Shown piece by piece: positions 7,306 to 16,689 of a DNA stretch of 64,000 nucleotides (its first letter is position 1; each line of letters opens with the position of its first letter). Position numbers and translations under genes: made by a program. The notes beneath the pieces were generated by a model. It saw only the letters and a program-made list of their open reading frames with translations, searched no databases and was not told the origin of the DNA. The DNA is taken from NCBI GenBank assembly GCA_910575495.1, contig CAJTFS010000001.1:62001-126000 (forward strand), read 5' to 3'. The DNA is from Bacteroidales bacterium. Its GTDB lineage: Bacteria; Bacteroidota; Bacteroidia; Bacteroidales; Rikenellaceae.

Positions 7306-8415
7306 TCAAAGTTCGATTTCGATGTCATCGGCCTTTATCCACTCGGTGATCGTAGCGGTGGGATCGATGCCCGTAGTGGTGAAACAAAGGACTATGTTAT
7401 AAGCCTTGCCGGCCTCGAAACCGAGGACGGTGGAACTTGCATCCTTGGGAAGCGTGAGGTCGACCTCCTTGGTGCCGCCCAACTCGGTCTCGATGGCGAC
7501 GGAGACCTTGCCCGAAGCACCGACAGGGGCGATCAGAGCGTAACCGCACTCGATGTCGTTCTTCTTGGTGGTGGAAGTGCCGTCGCCGTTGTCAGTGACG
7601 GTGAGGACGGGGAGCTCCAAGGGGTACGTAATGGCCTTATCGGTAGAATCGGCGGCCTTCTTGACCATATCCATGTCCTCGGGGTCGGGAGCGGCGGCGT
7701 AGTCGAAGGTGACCTGACCGGCCTGGTCACCGGGCAACGCGATCTTGCAAGTGGCGAGCTGCTTCTTCAAGGTGATGGCCTTGAGCTTGCCGTAACCGTT
7801 CTTGACGGCGGCGGAATCCTTGGCGTAGACGCGGAACTTCAACAGAGCGAGCTTATGCTTGAAGTTGAAAATCTTACCGGTAACACCGAAAGCTGCAGTG
7901 GTGTCCTTGTTACCCTCCAACTCCTGGGTCAACATGATGTCATTGGCACCGTCGACGGCGATGGATACCTCACCGGACGAGAAAGTGTTCGCAGCGAGGT
8001 GGGGATACCAACCGACCAACTTGGTATTGTTGTTGGTGACGCGCGTGAGGTAGTACTGGGGCACGTCGAACGAGATGGCCGTAGCATTGGCAGCCGTGAA
8101 ACCCTTGGTCCAGGTAGCGGGCAGGGCGGCAGCAACGGTGCTGTAAGCGGGATAGGTGGCATCGGTCTCGCTCTTCTGATCGATGCGGGCGAAAGCGACC
8201 TTCAGATCCCGGGTATGCCCCGCATCGATGACGGCACGCGACGCAGCCGAACTCTGGGAAACGACGCCGCCCTTGAAAGAACCGCCGGAAGGGAGAATCT
8301 CGACGAGCTGGCCGTCGATCTCGACGGGCACGTCATCCTTCTTCGAGCATCCGGTCAAAGCGATGGCCGAAACAGCAACGAACGAAAGGACGATGCTTCT
8401 GACAAAAGTTTTCAT
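7306..8415 (-). CDS. Fimbrillin-family lipoprotein
   Basis: 369 residues, lipobox LTGC (Cys23). Contains SRAVIDAG after the signal, a possible Arg processing site, then strands such as LKVAFARIDQKSE, TKGFTAANATAISFDVPQYY and VGWYPHLA, a conserved FNFKHKLALLKFRV segment (the H..L.L..F pattern of fimbrillins), a CGYALIAPVG strand and the terminal ITEWIKADDIEIEL. These fit a major or minor Mfa1/FimA-type pilin. It is separated from the next upstream pilin gene by 322 bp that hold a strong hairpin, so its expression may differ from its neighbours. Confidence 0.7.
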   Translation of the reverse strand: MKTFVRSIVLSFVAVSAIALTGCSKKDDVPVEIDGQLVEILPSGGSFKGGVVSQSSAASRAVIDAGHTRDLKVAFARIDQKSETDATYPAYSTVAAALPATWTKGFTAANATAISFDVPQYYLTRVTNNNTKLVGWYPHLAANTFSSGEVSIAVDGANDIMLTQELEGNKDTTAAFGVTGKIFNFKHKLALLKFRVYAKDSAAVKNGYGKLKAITLKKQLATCKIALPGDQAGQVTFDYAAAPDPEDMDMVKKAADSTDKAITYPLELPVLTVTDNGDGTSTTKKNDIECGYALIAPVGASGKVSVAIETELGGTKEVDLTLPKDASSTVLGFEAGKAYNIVLCFTTTGIDPTATITEWIKADDIEIEL

Positions 8416-8737
8416 GGTTTTGACTTATTAGTTTATTACTTTATTTCTATTGTCGTTACCGTTGCGCTCTCCCGAAATCCGACAGAGCACGACTTCCGAT
8501 TCCGGCGAGAAAGTCCGTAAGACTTTCCGGACCGAAACCCTGCGGGACCGAACACAGCCCCCTCCTCCACAACCGGCCCCACGCGTCGGCCCTTGCTGAG
8601 ACCGAGACTCGCAGTGCGAGTTCCGGCCGGGCACGAAGTCCTGCAACGTCCGGGGAGGATCCTTGTGACTGTAAGGGGACATTCAACCCCTTACAGCCTA
8701 TGAAGTGCGGCGATGAAACCGCAGCTGGTAGCCTGAA
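8416..8737 (-). promoter_or_regulatory. 322-bp gap with strong hairpin inside pilus operon
   Basis: No gene is seen. CTGTAAGGGG (8669-8678) and CCCCTTACAG (8687-8696) form a perfect 10-bp stem with an 8-nt loop about 40 nt after the stop of the upstream fimbrillin gene. There is no T-tract on the minus strand. It looks like an mRNA stabiliser, processing site or attenuator. No TTTG/TAnnTTTG promoter was found for the gene at 8415. Confidence 0.45.
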
Positions 8738-9832
8738 CTACTTGATGGTGATGTCGCCCGGCAGAACGATATTCTCCCAATCGGTAACCTCGCCGAGAGC
8801 CTCGATAGGAGTCGACTCGAACAGGATCGTTACGACGAAAGCCTTGCCCTGGGTCGAACCGGTGAATGCGTTGCCGGCAGCGTCCTTGAGGTTGATCTTA
8901 ACGGGGAAACCAGCCGGGTTCTTCTCGGTCTTAACGAGGAGCTCGTAATCCTCGGTACCATCGGCGATGATAGGAGCGACCATCGAATAACCAATCGAAG
9001 GAGCTACCGTAACTTTCGTACCATCGACAACCGTCAGCACAACGTTCTTAGCCGAGAAGAGCGAGTCGGTAGCTGCGGCAGTACCGGGAGTCGTGGTGTT
9101 GTCGAACGTATAGAATGCCATGGTATCGGGAAGCGTAAAGTTGGCAGCCTTGGAGGGATCTGCCGTACCATCGTTGAGCGTACCCAGCATCGTCGTGTTG
9201 GGAGTGAGACCGTTGGCCTTGGTCAGAACGATTTCGGTGATACCGCCGAAGTCAGTGACAGCAGCAGTCGTCTTAGCCTTGGCACGAATAACGAGCTTGG
9301 TGAGCATGTGGTTGAAGACGAGCTTCTTGAAGGTGCCGACCAACGCCTCGGACTTCTTCGTCTCGACCTGAGCGGCGAGCATCACGTCGGTCTTACCGTC
9401 GAAAGTATACTCGGCAGTCGTTTTATAGACACCTGACGTATTCGAAGTCGAGAAGTTCATCCAATCGGTCATGGACGCAGGATAGAGACCGCAGAGGAAA
9501 ACCGAGCTGCCGTCGGTCGGATAAGCACGCGAAGGATTGTAACCAACAGCCTTCGTGTCGCTGCCATTTACGAAAGAGATGGTGTCGTCGTGCCACTTCG
9601 AAGTATTCGAGGCAAAATCACCCGAAGTCGTCGAAGCGATGACGCGTGCAACGAGCGAATCGGTAGCCGTGATACCCTCGAACGGAGCCTTGATAGCCTG
9701 CTTGACGGTCAGAACTTCCGACGTGAGCTTGATGGCAACATCGCCGTCTACGACGGGACGCTCTACCAACTCGCTCTTCGAGCAACTTGCCATAGCTGCT
9801 ACGGCAAGCACGGAGAAAATAAGTTTTTTCAT
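8738..9832 (-). CDS. Fimbrillin-family lipoprotein
   Basis: 364 residues, lipobox MASC (Cys17). Fimbrillin features: TDSLVARVIASTTSG near the N-terminus, AVGYNPSRAYPTDGSSVFLCGLYPAS, a central KLVFNHMLTKLVIRAKAK (the H.L..L.. strand), GYSMVAPII and the terminal VTDWENIVLPGDITIK. Unlike its neighbours it lacks an obvious Arg-X processing site in the N-terminal extension, which may mark it as a different kind of subunit. It lies between the other pilin genes on the same strand. Confidence 0.7.
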   Translation of the reverse strand: MKKLIFSVLAVAAMASCSKSELVERPVVDGDVAIKLTSEVLTVKQAIKAPFEGITATDSLVARVIASTTSGDFASNTSKWHDDTISFVNGSDTKAVGYNPSRAYPTDGSSVFLCGLYPASMTDWMNFSTSNTSGVYKTTAEYTFDGKTDVMLAAQVETKKSEALVGTFKKLVFNHMLTKLVIRAKAKTTAAVTDFGGITEIVLTKANGLTPNTTMLGTLNDGTADPSKAANFTLPDTMAFYTFDNTTTPGTAAATDSLFSAKNVVLTVVDGTKVTVAPSIGYSMVAPIIADGTEDYELLVKTEKNPAGFPVKINLKDAAGNAFTGSTQGKAFVVTILFESTPIEALGEVTDWENIVLPGDITIK

Positions 9833-9883
9833 ACGAATGAAGTTAAAAAAAGTTAGTTGAAAATAATTGTTGTCCGTTTTGAA

Positions 9884-10879
9884 TTATTTGATCGTGATCT
9901 CATCATAGCCTATCAGCACCCAATCGGTAACGGTTGCCAAGGCACCGAGTTCAGTCGTTTTGTCGAAACGCAGCGAAATCAGATAGGAGCGGCCTGCGGC
10001 GAAAGAGGTTTCATAGGAACCGTTGTCGCCGATCGAAGTGGGGCGGATGGTAGCGGTGTAACTGCCCAACGAAGAAGTATTGACGCGCACCTTGAAAGAA
10101 GCCTGGCCGGGCTGGAGCATGATGCTGCTGCCTACCGCCTGGGCTGCCGTGCTGAGAATTTCGACGTCGGCGGTACCCGAAACGGTAAGGTTCGCTTTCG
10201 TACCCCAGGTTCCGAATGCTCCGGTTTCGATGTTCATGGTCGAAGAAGTATTGACATCGAGCACCTCGATGCTCTGGATCTTCTCGCCGACGAGCGTACC
10301 GCTGTCATCGATGATCTCGAACGTCAACTGCGTGAGCGTATGATGGAACATCAACGGATCGGGGGCCGAGCCCTGCTTGCCGATTACGGGCGTAGCGTAC
10401 ATGATGTCGTCCTCGCCGTTCAACGTAAAAGAGAGGAGCGGAGCCTTGCCGGTCGAAGAAGGTTCGAGGCGCAGGCGGCCGTTGCCCTCGTAAGAAGCGT
10501 AAGGATGATAAGCGCAGAACTTGACATAAGCATTATCGAGGGGGTAGAAATAGACGCCGTTCCAGGAGACTGCACCGTTGGCGGCCGAAACAGCCGTCGT
10601 ACGCACGTTATCCATCGGGAGCACGTTGCCCCAACCCATGACGGGGGCTGCCGTATTGCTGTTGACCCGAACGCCGCAGATACCGATATTGTCACCCACA
10701 CCGGGGCTGGCCAGATCGGTCAACGAATTGACTACGGCCTTGGTCCGGGGCGTTTCCTCGACTCCGCCAGCTCCGAGCCGGATGACCCGCTCGGATTCGC
10801 GGACGTCCAGATCCTGCTTGGTGGAGCAGGAAGCGAACGCCCCGCAGAAGGCGACGAGAAACAAGAAATTTCTAAACAT
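9884..10879 (-). CDS. Fimbrillin-family lipoprotein
   Basis: 331 residues, lipobox FASC (Cys18). The N-terminal extension has TPRTKAVV, a likely Arg processing site. Core strands include NGVYFYPLDNAYVKFCAYHPYAS, DDIMYATPVIGKQG, FHHTLTQLTFEI (fimbrillin H.LTQL pattern), SIMLQPGQASF and RSYLISLRFDKT, ending in VTDWVLIGYDEITIK. This fits a Mfa1/FimA-like subunit. As the first fimbrillin after the anchor gene it may be the most basal subunit, but that is inference from gene order. Confidence 0.7.
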   Translation of the reverse strand: MFRNFLFLVAFCGAFASCSTKQDLDVRESERVIRLGAGGVEETPRTKAVVNSLTDLASPGVGDNIGICGVRVNSNTAAPVMGWGNVLPMDNVRTTAVSAANGAVSWNGVYFYPLDNAYVKFCAYHPYASYEGNGRLRLEPSSTGKAPLLSFTLNGEDDIMYATPVIGKQGSAPDPLMFHHTLTQLTFEIIDDSGTLVGEKIQSIEVLDVNTSSTMNIETGAFGTWGTKANLTVSGTADVEILSTAAQAVGSSIMLQPGQASFKVRVNTSSLGSYTATIRPTSIGDNGSYETSFAAGRSYLISLRFDKTTELGALATVTDWVLIGYDEITIK

Positions 10880-10919
10880 ATCTAATCAATTTTTATACTC
10901 ACACTACTCACGCACGGTC

Positions 10920-11873
10920 CTATTGGAGCGTACCGCCGCCGGTACCCTGCGTCCACTGGCCGACATCGACCTTCAGGTCATCGCCGATCTTCTTCAGCTC
11001 GATGGGAATATCGATGGGAATGGTTACGGGGATGGTACCGCCGTTATGATTGAGGATATCGTTGACCGTAGCGGAAAGATCCCGGGTAATCTGATAGGAG
11101 GTACCGTCGGGACGGAGCAAAGTCAAGGTCAGAATATGCACGCCGGTATTCGGCTGAACGAGGTCGAGCACCGACACCTCCGCCCGGAAATCGCACTCGG
11201 AACCGGAATTGGGCTCCACGGTGAAGCGGACCTGCTCGGAAGTGGAAGAGCACGAAGCCGAAGCGCAATGCAGCGAAGGCGACACACCGGACAACGAACC
11301 GCCGGTCAGCGAGACCTGCGACGCATCGTCCACCGTAAAGAGGAAGCGCAGATATTTGACACGGGGAGCAGGCGAAGCGGTGACCGTGACTTTCTCGCGG
11401 TAGGCGACCTTGAGCGTGGTCACCTGGCCTGCGTTATCGGGATCATCGATACCCGCAGCCAGCATCAGCTCGCTCGGCTGGGCGATAAAGGAGCCGGCCC
11501 GCGAAACCGAAGCGGCAGCTTCGTCCTCACCCAGAACATAGATCTCGGCACGATCGTAATCGTGTTCGTTGCGCATGGCGAGATTCTCGATATCGCTGTT
11601 ATGCACGATGACCTTATAAGTGCCCGAAGGCATGTTGCCGGTGAAGCCTTCGGCGGGGCAATCGACAGAGTAGGGCTCGGGGTTGCCCTCCACATCCTCC
11701 TGAGGATAGAAGTAGAACCGGCTGCCCGAAGGTGTATTGCCCTTCCACAACAGATCGATCCGAACGAAACCCTCGTTCTTGCGAAGATCCAAACTCTGTT
11801 TGGTGCAACCCATTTCTGCTGCCAGTACGAAGAACAAGGCACCGAACAGCATGTATGTCAATTTTCTTTTCAT
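10920..11873 (-). CDS. DUF5119 lipoprotein, Mfa2/FimB-like pilus anchor
   Basis: 317 residues, lipobox EMGC (Cys23) followed by TKQSLDLRKNEGFVRIDLLWKG. Two beta-rich halves: SGTYKVIVHNSDIENLAMRNEH (the anchor-type GTY.V...N pattern) and ILTLTLLRPDGTSYQITRDLSATVNDI, with a final GQWTQG. This matches DUF5119/FimB-Mfa2 anchors that fix type V pili in the outer membrane and limit their length. Position as second gene of the operon, before the pilins, agrees. It ends with a Gly-rich TGGGTLQ tail. Confidence 0.75.
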   Translation of the reverse strand: MKRKLTYMLFGALFFVLAAEMGCTKQSLDLRKNEGFVRIDLLWKGNTPSGSRFYFYPQEDVEGNPEPYSVDCPAEGFTGNMPSGTYKVIVHNSDIENLAMRNEHDYDRAEIYVLGEDEAAASVSRAGSFIAQPSELMLAAGIDDPDNAGQVTTLKVAYREKVTVTASPAPRVKYLRFLFTVDDASQVSLTGGSLSGVSPSLHCASASCSSTSEQVRFTVEPNSGSECDFRAEVSVLDLVQPNTGVHILTLTLLRPDGTSYQITRDLSATVNDILNHNGGTIPVTIPIDIPIELKKIGDDLKVDVGQWTQGTGGGTLQ

Positions 11874-11997
11874 AATAACGGTTTATCTACTACCGGGACC
11901 AGCGAGGACGCGGACAGATTCTCCTGTAATGGTTCTATGTTCATCCGCGCCTTCGCCCCATAAATACGAAGGAAGGGCGCGGTTTATTGTATGTCTG

Positions 11998-13590
11998 CTA
12001 ACGTCTGCCGCGGCCGAAACGGTAGACGACATTGAATCTCACGCCGGTAAGGGCGAACTGATTTTTCTTTCCGGGGAGGTTGTCGTCGTAGTTGTAAATA
12101 TGGTCCGGAGCAATGTAGCGGGTGTACTTGTCGTAGGACGCGCTGCGGTAACCGCCGCGCACGTTCAGCTCGAGACACCAGTGCTTCGAGAGCGAGAGCA
12201 TGTAACCGAGCGAGAGACCGGCATCCCAGTAATCGCCCGTATAGTTGGTCATGATCTCGGCGCCTTCGGTGTCGTCGCGGTTCTCCTGTCTGTTGAAGTC
12301 GCCCATCTGGCCGTAGAGACCCACGTAGAAGCCGCGGAACAATCCGTTGCCGTTGATCCAGATGCGGGGCTCGGCGCTGTAGGCGGTATAACCCCAGAAC
12401 TTCTCGCCGCCGCTGTACTCCCAATTGGAATAGAGGGCCGAAGCCGAAACCGACCAGCGATCGGCGAAGTAGACTTCGCCTTCGAGGTTGGGCATGAACG
12501 TGGTGCGTTTGAAGCTGGCGACATCCGACGGCACCACACCGGCCCAAGCAACGAGGTTGGTCTTGAGGGCGAAGATGGGATAGAGCTTGCGGGCCTCCTT
12601 TTTCTTCATCCGGGCCTCTTCGACAGCCTTGCGCTGCGCTTCGATGCGGGCTTCCTCCTCGGCACGGCGCTGCGCTTCGATGCGGGCCTCCTCTTCGGCA
12701 CGGCGCTGGGCCTGCAGACGGGCTTCCTCCTGCGCGATGCGCAATGCTTCGAGACGCTCGGCTTCACGGGCCTGGCGCTCGGCTTCGAGACGGGCCGATT
12801 CCTCCATGGCGGCAAGTTCGGCCAAACGGCGCTCCTCGGCCAAAGCCTCCTCGCGCTCGCGGGCCAGGGCGGCCTCGAACTCCTCCTGCGAAAGTTTGGT
12901 ATGCAGCTTCTCCTCGAGGATGCGGCGCAAGTCGTAGTTCACGGTGATTTCGACGCGGCGCAAAGCGGGGAAGAAGTTCTTGAGCATGTATTTATAAGGT
13001 GCTCCGCCGGCCAAATCCATGAGCTTTTTCTCACGGCCCTGGAAGACGTCGACGTTGTTGATAAGGTTGAGCACCTCGTTGCGATAACGCATATCGGACT
13101 CCTCGACGAGCTTGCGGAGCATGTCCCAATCCTCCGCGATCCAGCTCACACGGATGGGATAGCGGCTCGACAACTCGTATTCGTTGTCAAGGTAGGTTTT
13201 GAAACCCAGCGCACGGGTCTTGGCCAGACGCTCGTTGGCGGTGAACGAACCCTCGATCGAGCAGTAACCCGTCAGACGGATCGAGTCGACATAGATAAGA
13301 CTGTCGCGGAAGACCTGACGGATGAAAGCATCGAGCTTCTCCAGCTCCGCCGCGTTGTTCTCGAAATCGGGGATGATCTTGGCACTGCCCTGGGGATAGT
13401 TGAGATAGCAGCTCAGACTTTTCGAGCCCTCGGTGATGACCTGACGGTAGGTCGAGTCGGCGATCGAGAGCTTCGACCCCGATTCGGGCGGAGCAGGAAC
13501 AGCAACGGCCTGCAACGCCGACGTCAGAAACAACAGACACAGAGCGACCGGCAAGAACCGGAAAAATTTGGGAGAGTCAAAAATCTTCAT
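11998..13590 (-). CDS. DUF3575 outer-membrane protein with OmpA-like N-terminus
   Basis: 530 residues with a cleavable signal. Residues about 60-230 hold an OmpA-related segment (YVDSIRLTGYCSIEGSFTAN, ERLAKTRALGFKTYL). Residues 235-345 are a long Glu/Arg/Ala coiled coil with near-perfect repeats of QRRAEEEARIEA, encoded by tandem 36-nt units. The C-terminal 190 residues (FALKTNLVAWAGVVPS.., FMPNLEGEVYFADRWSVSAS.., GVRFNVVYRFG) are a DUF3575 beta barrel. Such proteins usually head Bacteroidales fimbrial operons. It probably links the pilus machinery to the outer membrane and peptidoglycan. As first gene it follows the poly-G promoter by about 390 nt. Confidence 0.75.
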   Translation of the reverse strand: MKIFDSPKFFRFLPVALCLLFLTSALQAVAVPAPPESGSKLSIADSTYRQVITEGSKSLSCYLNYPQGSAKIIPDFENNAAELEKLDAFIRQVFRDSLIYVDSIRLTGYCSIEGSFTANERLAKTRALGFKTYLDNEYELSSRYPIRVSWIAEDWDMLRKLVEESDMRYRNEVLNLINNVDVFQGREKKLMDLAGGAPYKYMLKNFFPALRRVEITVNYDLRRILEEKLHTKLSQEEFEAALAREREEALAEERRLAELAAMEESARLEAERQAREAERLEALRIAQEEARLQAQRRAEEEARIEAQRRAEEEARIEAQRKAVEEARMKKKEARKLYPIFALKTNLVAWAGVVPSDVASFKRTTFMPNLEGEVYFADRWSVSASALYSNWEYSGGEKFWGYTAYSAEPRIWINGNGLFRGFYVGLYGQMGDFNRQENRDDTEGAEIMTNYTGDYWDAGLSLGYMLSLSKHWCLELNVRGGYRSASYDKYTRYIAPDHIYNYDDNLPGKKNQFALTGVRFNVVYRFGRGRR

Positions 13591-13978
13591 ACTTATATCA
13601 GAGTTACAGCCCTTGCGTTTAGGTTACCCTGCGTGCGCCGAAGTCCCAAGACCGGAATACTCCTTTCCGAACGGCGATCGCCAGGTAGCCGGAGGCCAAC
13701 ACGTTTATTTAAATTCGTTCGTAATCCGTCGCTGCGCCCTGCAATCGGACCTGTTCCGGCACCCCAGAACAAGCCGAAATCGGCCGGGACAGGAGCCCCA
13801 ACCTAAGCAAGACGACAGTTGCCTTGTCAACAATTTATGTACTGCTCCCCAGCCGGTCAAACCCTCCGAGAACTGGGTCTGAGACCGATTTGCCGCGATT
13901 TCGTCATGTCCGAACGGAACACGCAAACCACCGAACGGAACATGGAAGAGTCGCGAGTCTACGGTACCCTTCACGCCG

Positions 13979-14013
13979 CAAATATATGAAAAAAATTCCC
14001 CCCCCCCCACAAA
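13979..14013 (-). promoter_or_regulatory. Pilus operon promoter with 11-bp poly-G spacer tract
   Basis: On the minus strand TTTG (14010-14013) and TATATTTG (13979-13986) form a -33/-7 pair. The 23-bp spacer is longer than the usual 19-21 and contains G11 (plus-strand C11, 13998-14008). Slippage in such a tract would change the spacing, so on/off phase variation of the whole pilus and DGR-target operon is likely. Transcription would start near 13974. Confidence 0.65.
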
Positions 14014-14953
14014 TTTTCCAGATATTTTTTCAGTTTTTACCGAAAAGTTTGTCAGCGCCAGGCGGCTCCCGACCCGATTGCGAACAAATCGGAGAAAGCG
14101 CGCCGTCGGGTGTCGCCGGGAACCGAAATTTTTATTAAATCCCAAAAACGATCCGTTTCGGCTGCCGGCATAGAACATACGGACCGGAGCACCTGCAACT
14201 GCGCAGCACCGCGCGGTCGGGCCGGTCGTCTCCGAATGTTCGCACGTCGCACAAGCCGTTCTTCCGGAGCCCGGTTCCCTGCCGAATGCCGAGCGCGGAC
14301 ACAAGCAGGCCGCCGGACGCGCACACCGTTCCAAAAAGCATACCTTAAATATATAGCGCGAAAAACATTTAACGCTTATCCGCAAAAATGCGTCCGTCGA
14401 TTCGGTTTTCGGATTGCCGGTCGGCAGGGAACTCCGAGTCGTTATCGGACCGCAGCCTGCGCCTTGGTTTCGCAACCGGTCGGGACACAGGTTTGCGGAA
14501 CACGCCCGGCGAGCCGGATAGTTACGACAGCTCCGAGAGACTCCAAAAACGGCGGAGGGATATTTTGCAGAGAGACATTTTGCCCGACAGGCGTGTCGAA
14601 GTTCGGTTCGCTACACGGAGCCGCGAGCCTATACGGCACCGCACCAACTATCCCGCAAACCGATTTCGAACACAAGCCGCAACCCAGCACCGGAGCGAAC
14701 ACATTGCCGGAGGGGGGGGGCACCGCAAGCAAGACGGCCATCCGACCTGCAGGATAAGCTCCGAACTGCCACGCAAGGCTCCACAGATTGATGCTGGAAG
14801 ATACGGCAAAGACTCTGAACGTGTATGTTGCAAGAAAAAAGAAAAGGCCCGGCATACGCGATCCGGCAGCGGTCGGCATGCGGCACCCGGCCCGGCCCTA
14901 TCGGCCAAAAATACGCCTATTGGTTGAATTTTAAGGCATTTCAGACCAAAATA
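14014..14953. other. Non-coding 0.9-kb spacer
   Basis: No supported gene. It contains a G9 run at 14712-14720 and, at about 14530-14590, one copy of a weak dispersed element (GGCGGAGGGATATTTTGC) also seen near 46.6 and 47.7 kb. Open frames here are long only because of high GC and share no recognisable protein pattern. Confidence 0.5.
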
Positions 14954-14985
14954 TTTGGCTGCCGGGGATTATTTGCATACTTTTG
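14954..14985 (+). promoter_or_regulatory. Promoter of the FadL-type porin gene
   Basis: TTTG (14954-14957), 20-bp spacer, TACTTTTG (14978-14985). The predicted leader is about 45 nt before the ATG at 15038. Confidence 0.7.
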
Positions 14986-15037
14986 CCCCGATTCCCGCAC
15001 GCCTGCGAGCGTGCAAGTAAGAACCAAAACTCAACGT

Positions 15038-16555
15038 ATGAAAAGAATTCTCCTTCTGACGGCAGCCGTCGCCATCGCCGGAACCGCCTTGGCCGAAGGC
15101 TACCAGATCAACAACATGTCGGCCCGACAGACCGCCATGGGACACGTGGGTACGGCCATGAAGCTCAACTCGGAGTCGATCTTCTTCAACCCTGCGGCCG
15201 CATCGTTCCAGAAGTCGCAGTTCGATATCTCGATCGGCGCCACGGGCATCGCCTCCAACGTGCGCTATCGTTCGCTGCCCGACCTGAACAACGACTACAC
15301 GCCGGGGCCCATCGAGAAGTCGGACAACAAACTCTCCACCCCGCTGCACGTCTACTTCAACTACAAACCCATCGAACGGCTTTCGGTCGGCGTGGGCTTC
15401 TTCACGCCCTACGGCTCGTCGATGAACTGGGGCGACAACTGGTCGGGCGCCCATCTGGTGCAGCAGATCAACCTCAAGGCCTTCACCGTGCAGCCGACCC
15501 TTTCGTTCAAGATCTGCGACCGCCTTTCGATAGGCGCCGGTCTGATGATCACGTGGGGCAACTTCGACCTTTCGCGCTCGATGCTCCCGACGGCCACGGG
15601 CAATCTGACGGCTGCCGGAGGACTCAAGCTCGCATCCGCCAAGCTGCAGGCCAACATCGCCCAGCTGCAACAACTGCCCGCGACTCCGGAAACGACGGCA
15701 CAAATCGCAGCCCTGCAGGGCTACGTCAACCAGGCAGATGCGGGCGCCGCCTACTTCGCCACCCATTTCGAGAACCAGGCCATCGTCTCGGCCAAGCTGG
15801 GAGGCGACGCCAAGGTGGCTGTCGGCGTCAATGCCGGAATCCTCTGGGACATTACCGACGAATGGTCGGTCGGCATGACCTGGCGCTCGCGCATGAACAT
15901 GAAAGTGGACAAAGGGCACGCCTCGCTCAACTATGCTTCGCCCGAAGCTCGGAACTACCTGACGCTGCTGAACAATCTGAGCGTGATGTCGGGCGGCGCC
16001 GAAGTGATCCCGGGACTCGACCGCGGCACGTTCAACGCCGAACTGCCGCTCCCGACGGTCGTCACGTGGGGCGTAGCGTTCCGCCCGACGCCCAAATGGG
16101 AGCTGGGTCTCGATCTGCAATGGAACGGCTGGAGCGCCTACAAGACGCTCAACGTCGAATTCAACGAGACCGAACTGGGCATCGCCCCCATCGTCTCCGA
16201 GAAAAACTACTCCAACACGCTGGCCATCCGCTTCGGCGGGCAGTACAAGGCCACCGAATGGCTCACGGCCCGCATGGGTATGTACGTCGACGAAAGCCCT
16301 GTGGACAGCAAGTACCTCAATCCGGAGACACCCTCGATGACCAAGGTCGCCTACACCGTAGGTCTGGGCTTCCGCCCCACCCGCTTCATGACCATCGACC
16401 TGGCCTACTGCTTTGTTTCGTCTGCCGATCCCGAGCGCACGGGCTCCTACCCGATCTACCAATACGGCAATCCGTCGCAGCTCTCGGAGGTCTTCTCGGG
16501 CAACTACAAGCTGCACGCCAACGTCTTCTCGCTGGGCGTAGGCTTCAACTTCTGA
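15038..16555 (+). CDS. FadL/TodX-family outer-membrane transporter
   Basis: 505 residues from the ATG at 15038, chosen because it starts a clean signal peptide (MKRILLLTAAVAIAGTALAEG). The N-terminus after the signal carries the family hatch pattern (MSARQTAMGHVGTAMKLNSESIFFNPAA). Barrel strands follow, such as RLSVGVGFFTPYGSSMNWGD, and the chain ends in the aromatic VFSLGVGFNF typical of outer-membrane beta barrels. The family moves hydrophobic compounds such as fatty acids across the outer membrane. It stands alone with its own promoter and has no linked metabolic genes. Confidence 0.85.
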   Translation: MKRILLLTAAVAIAGTALAEGYQINNMSARQTAMGHVGTAMKLNSESIFFNPAAASFQKSQFDISIGATGIASNVRYRSLPDLNNDYTPGPIEKSDNKLSTPLHVYFNYKPIERLSVGVGFFTPYGSSMNWGDNWSGAHLVQQINLKAFTVQPTLSFKICDRLSIGAGLMITWGNFDLSRSMLPTATGNLTAAGGLKLASAKLQANIAQLQQLPATPETTAQIAALQGYVNQADAGAAYFATHFENQAIVSAKLGGDAKVAVGVNAGILWDITDEWSVGMTWRSRMNMKVDKGHASLNYASPEARNYLTLLNNLSVMSGGAEVIPGLDRGTFNAELPLPTVVTWGVAFRPTPKWELGLDLQWNGWSAYKTLNVEFNETELGIAPIVSEKNYSNTLAIRFGGQYKATEWLTARMGMYVDESPVDSKYLNPETPSMTKVAYTVGLGFRPTRFMTIDLAYCFVSSADPERTGSYPIYQYGNPSQLSEVFSGNYKLHANVFSLGVGFNF

Positions 16556-16689
16556 CGCCTCCGGATCGTTCCGGCCGGCCGTCGCCTGGCTGCCGGCAAT
16601 CCGGAGAGACGTTGTCCCGGACCGATCAAGCCTGGTTCGCGTGTCCGTCCGATTTCGCTTCCACGAAGCAGGCCTTCGGGCAAAGGCGC

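Noticed and set aside
13705..14475. Minus-strand ORF of 256 codons upstream of the pilus operon
   Set aside because: It runs through the poly-G promoter and has Arg/Cys/Gly-rich random composition.
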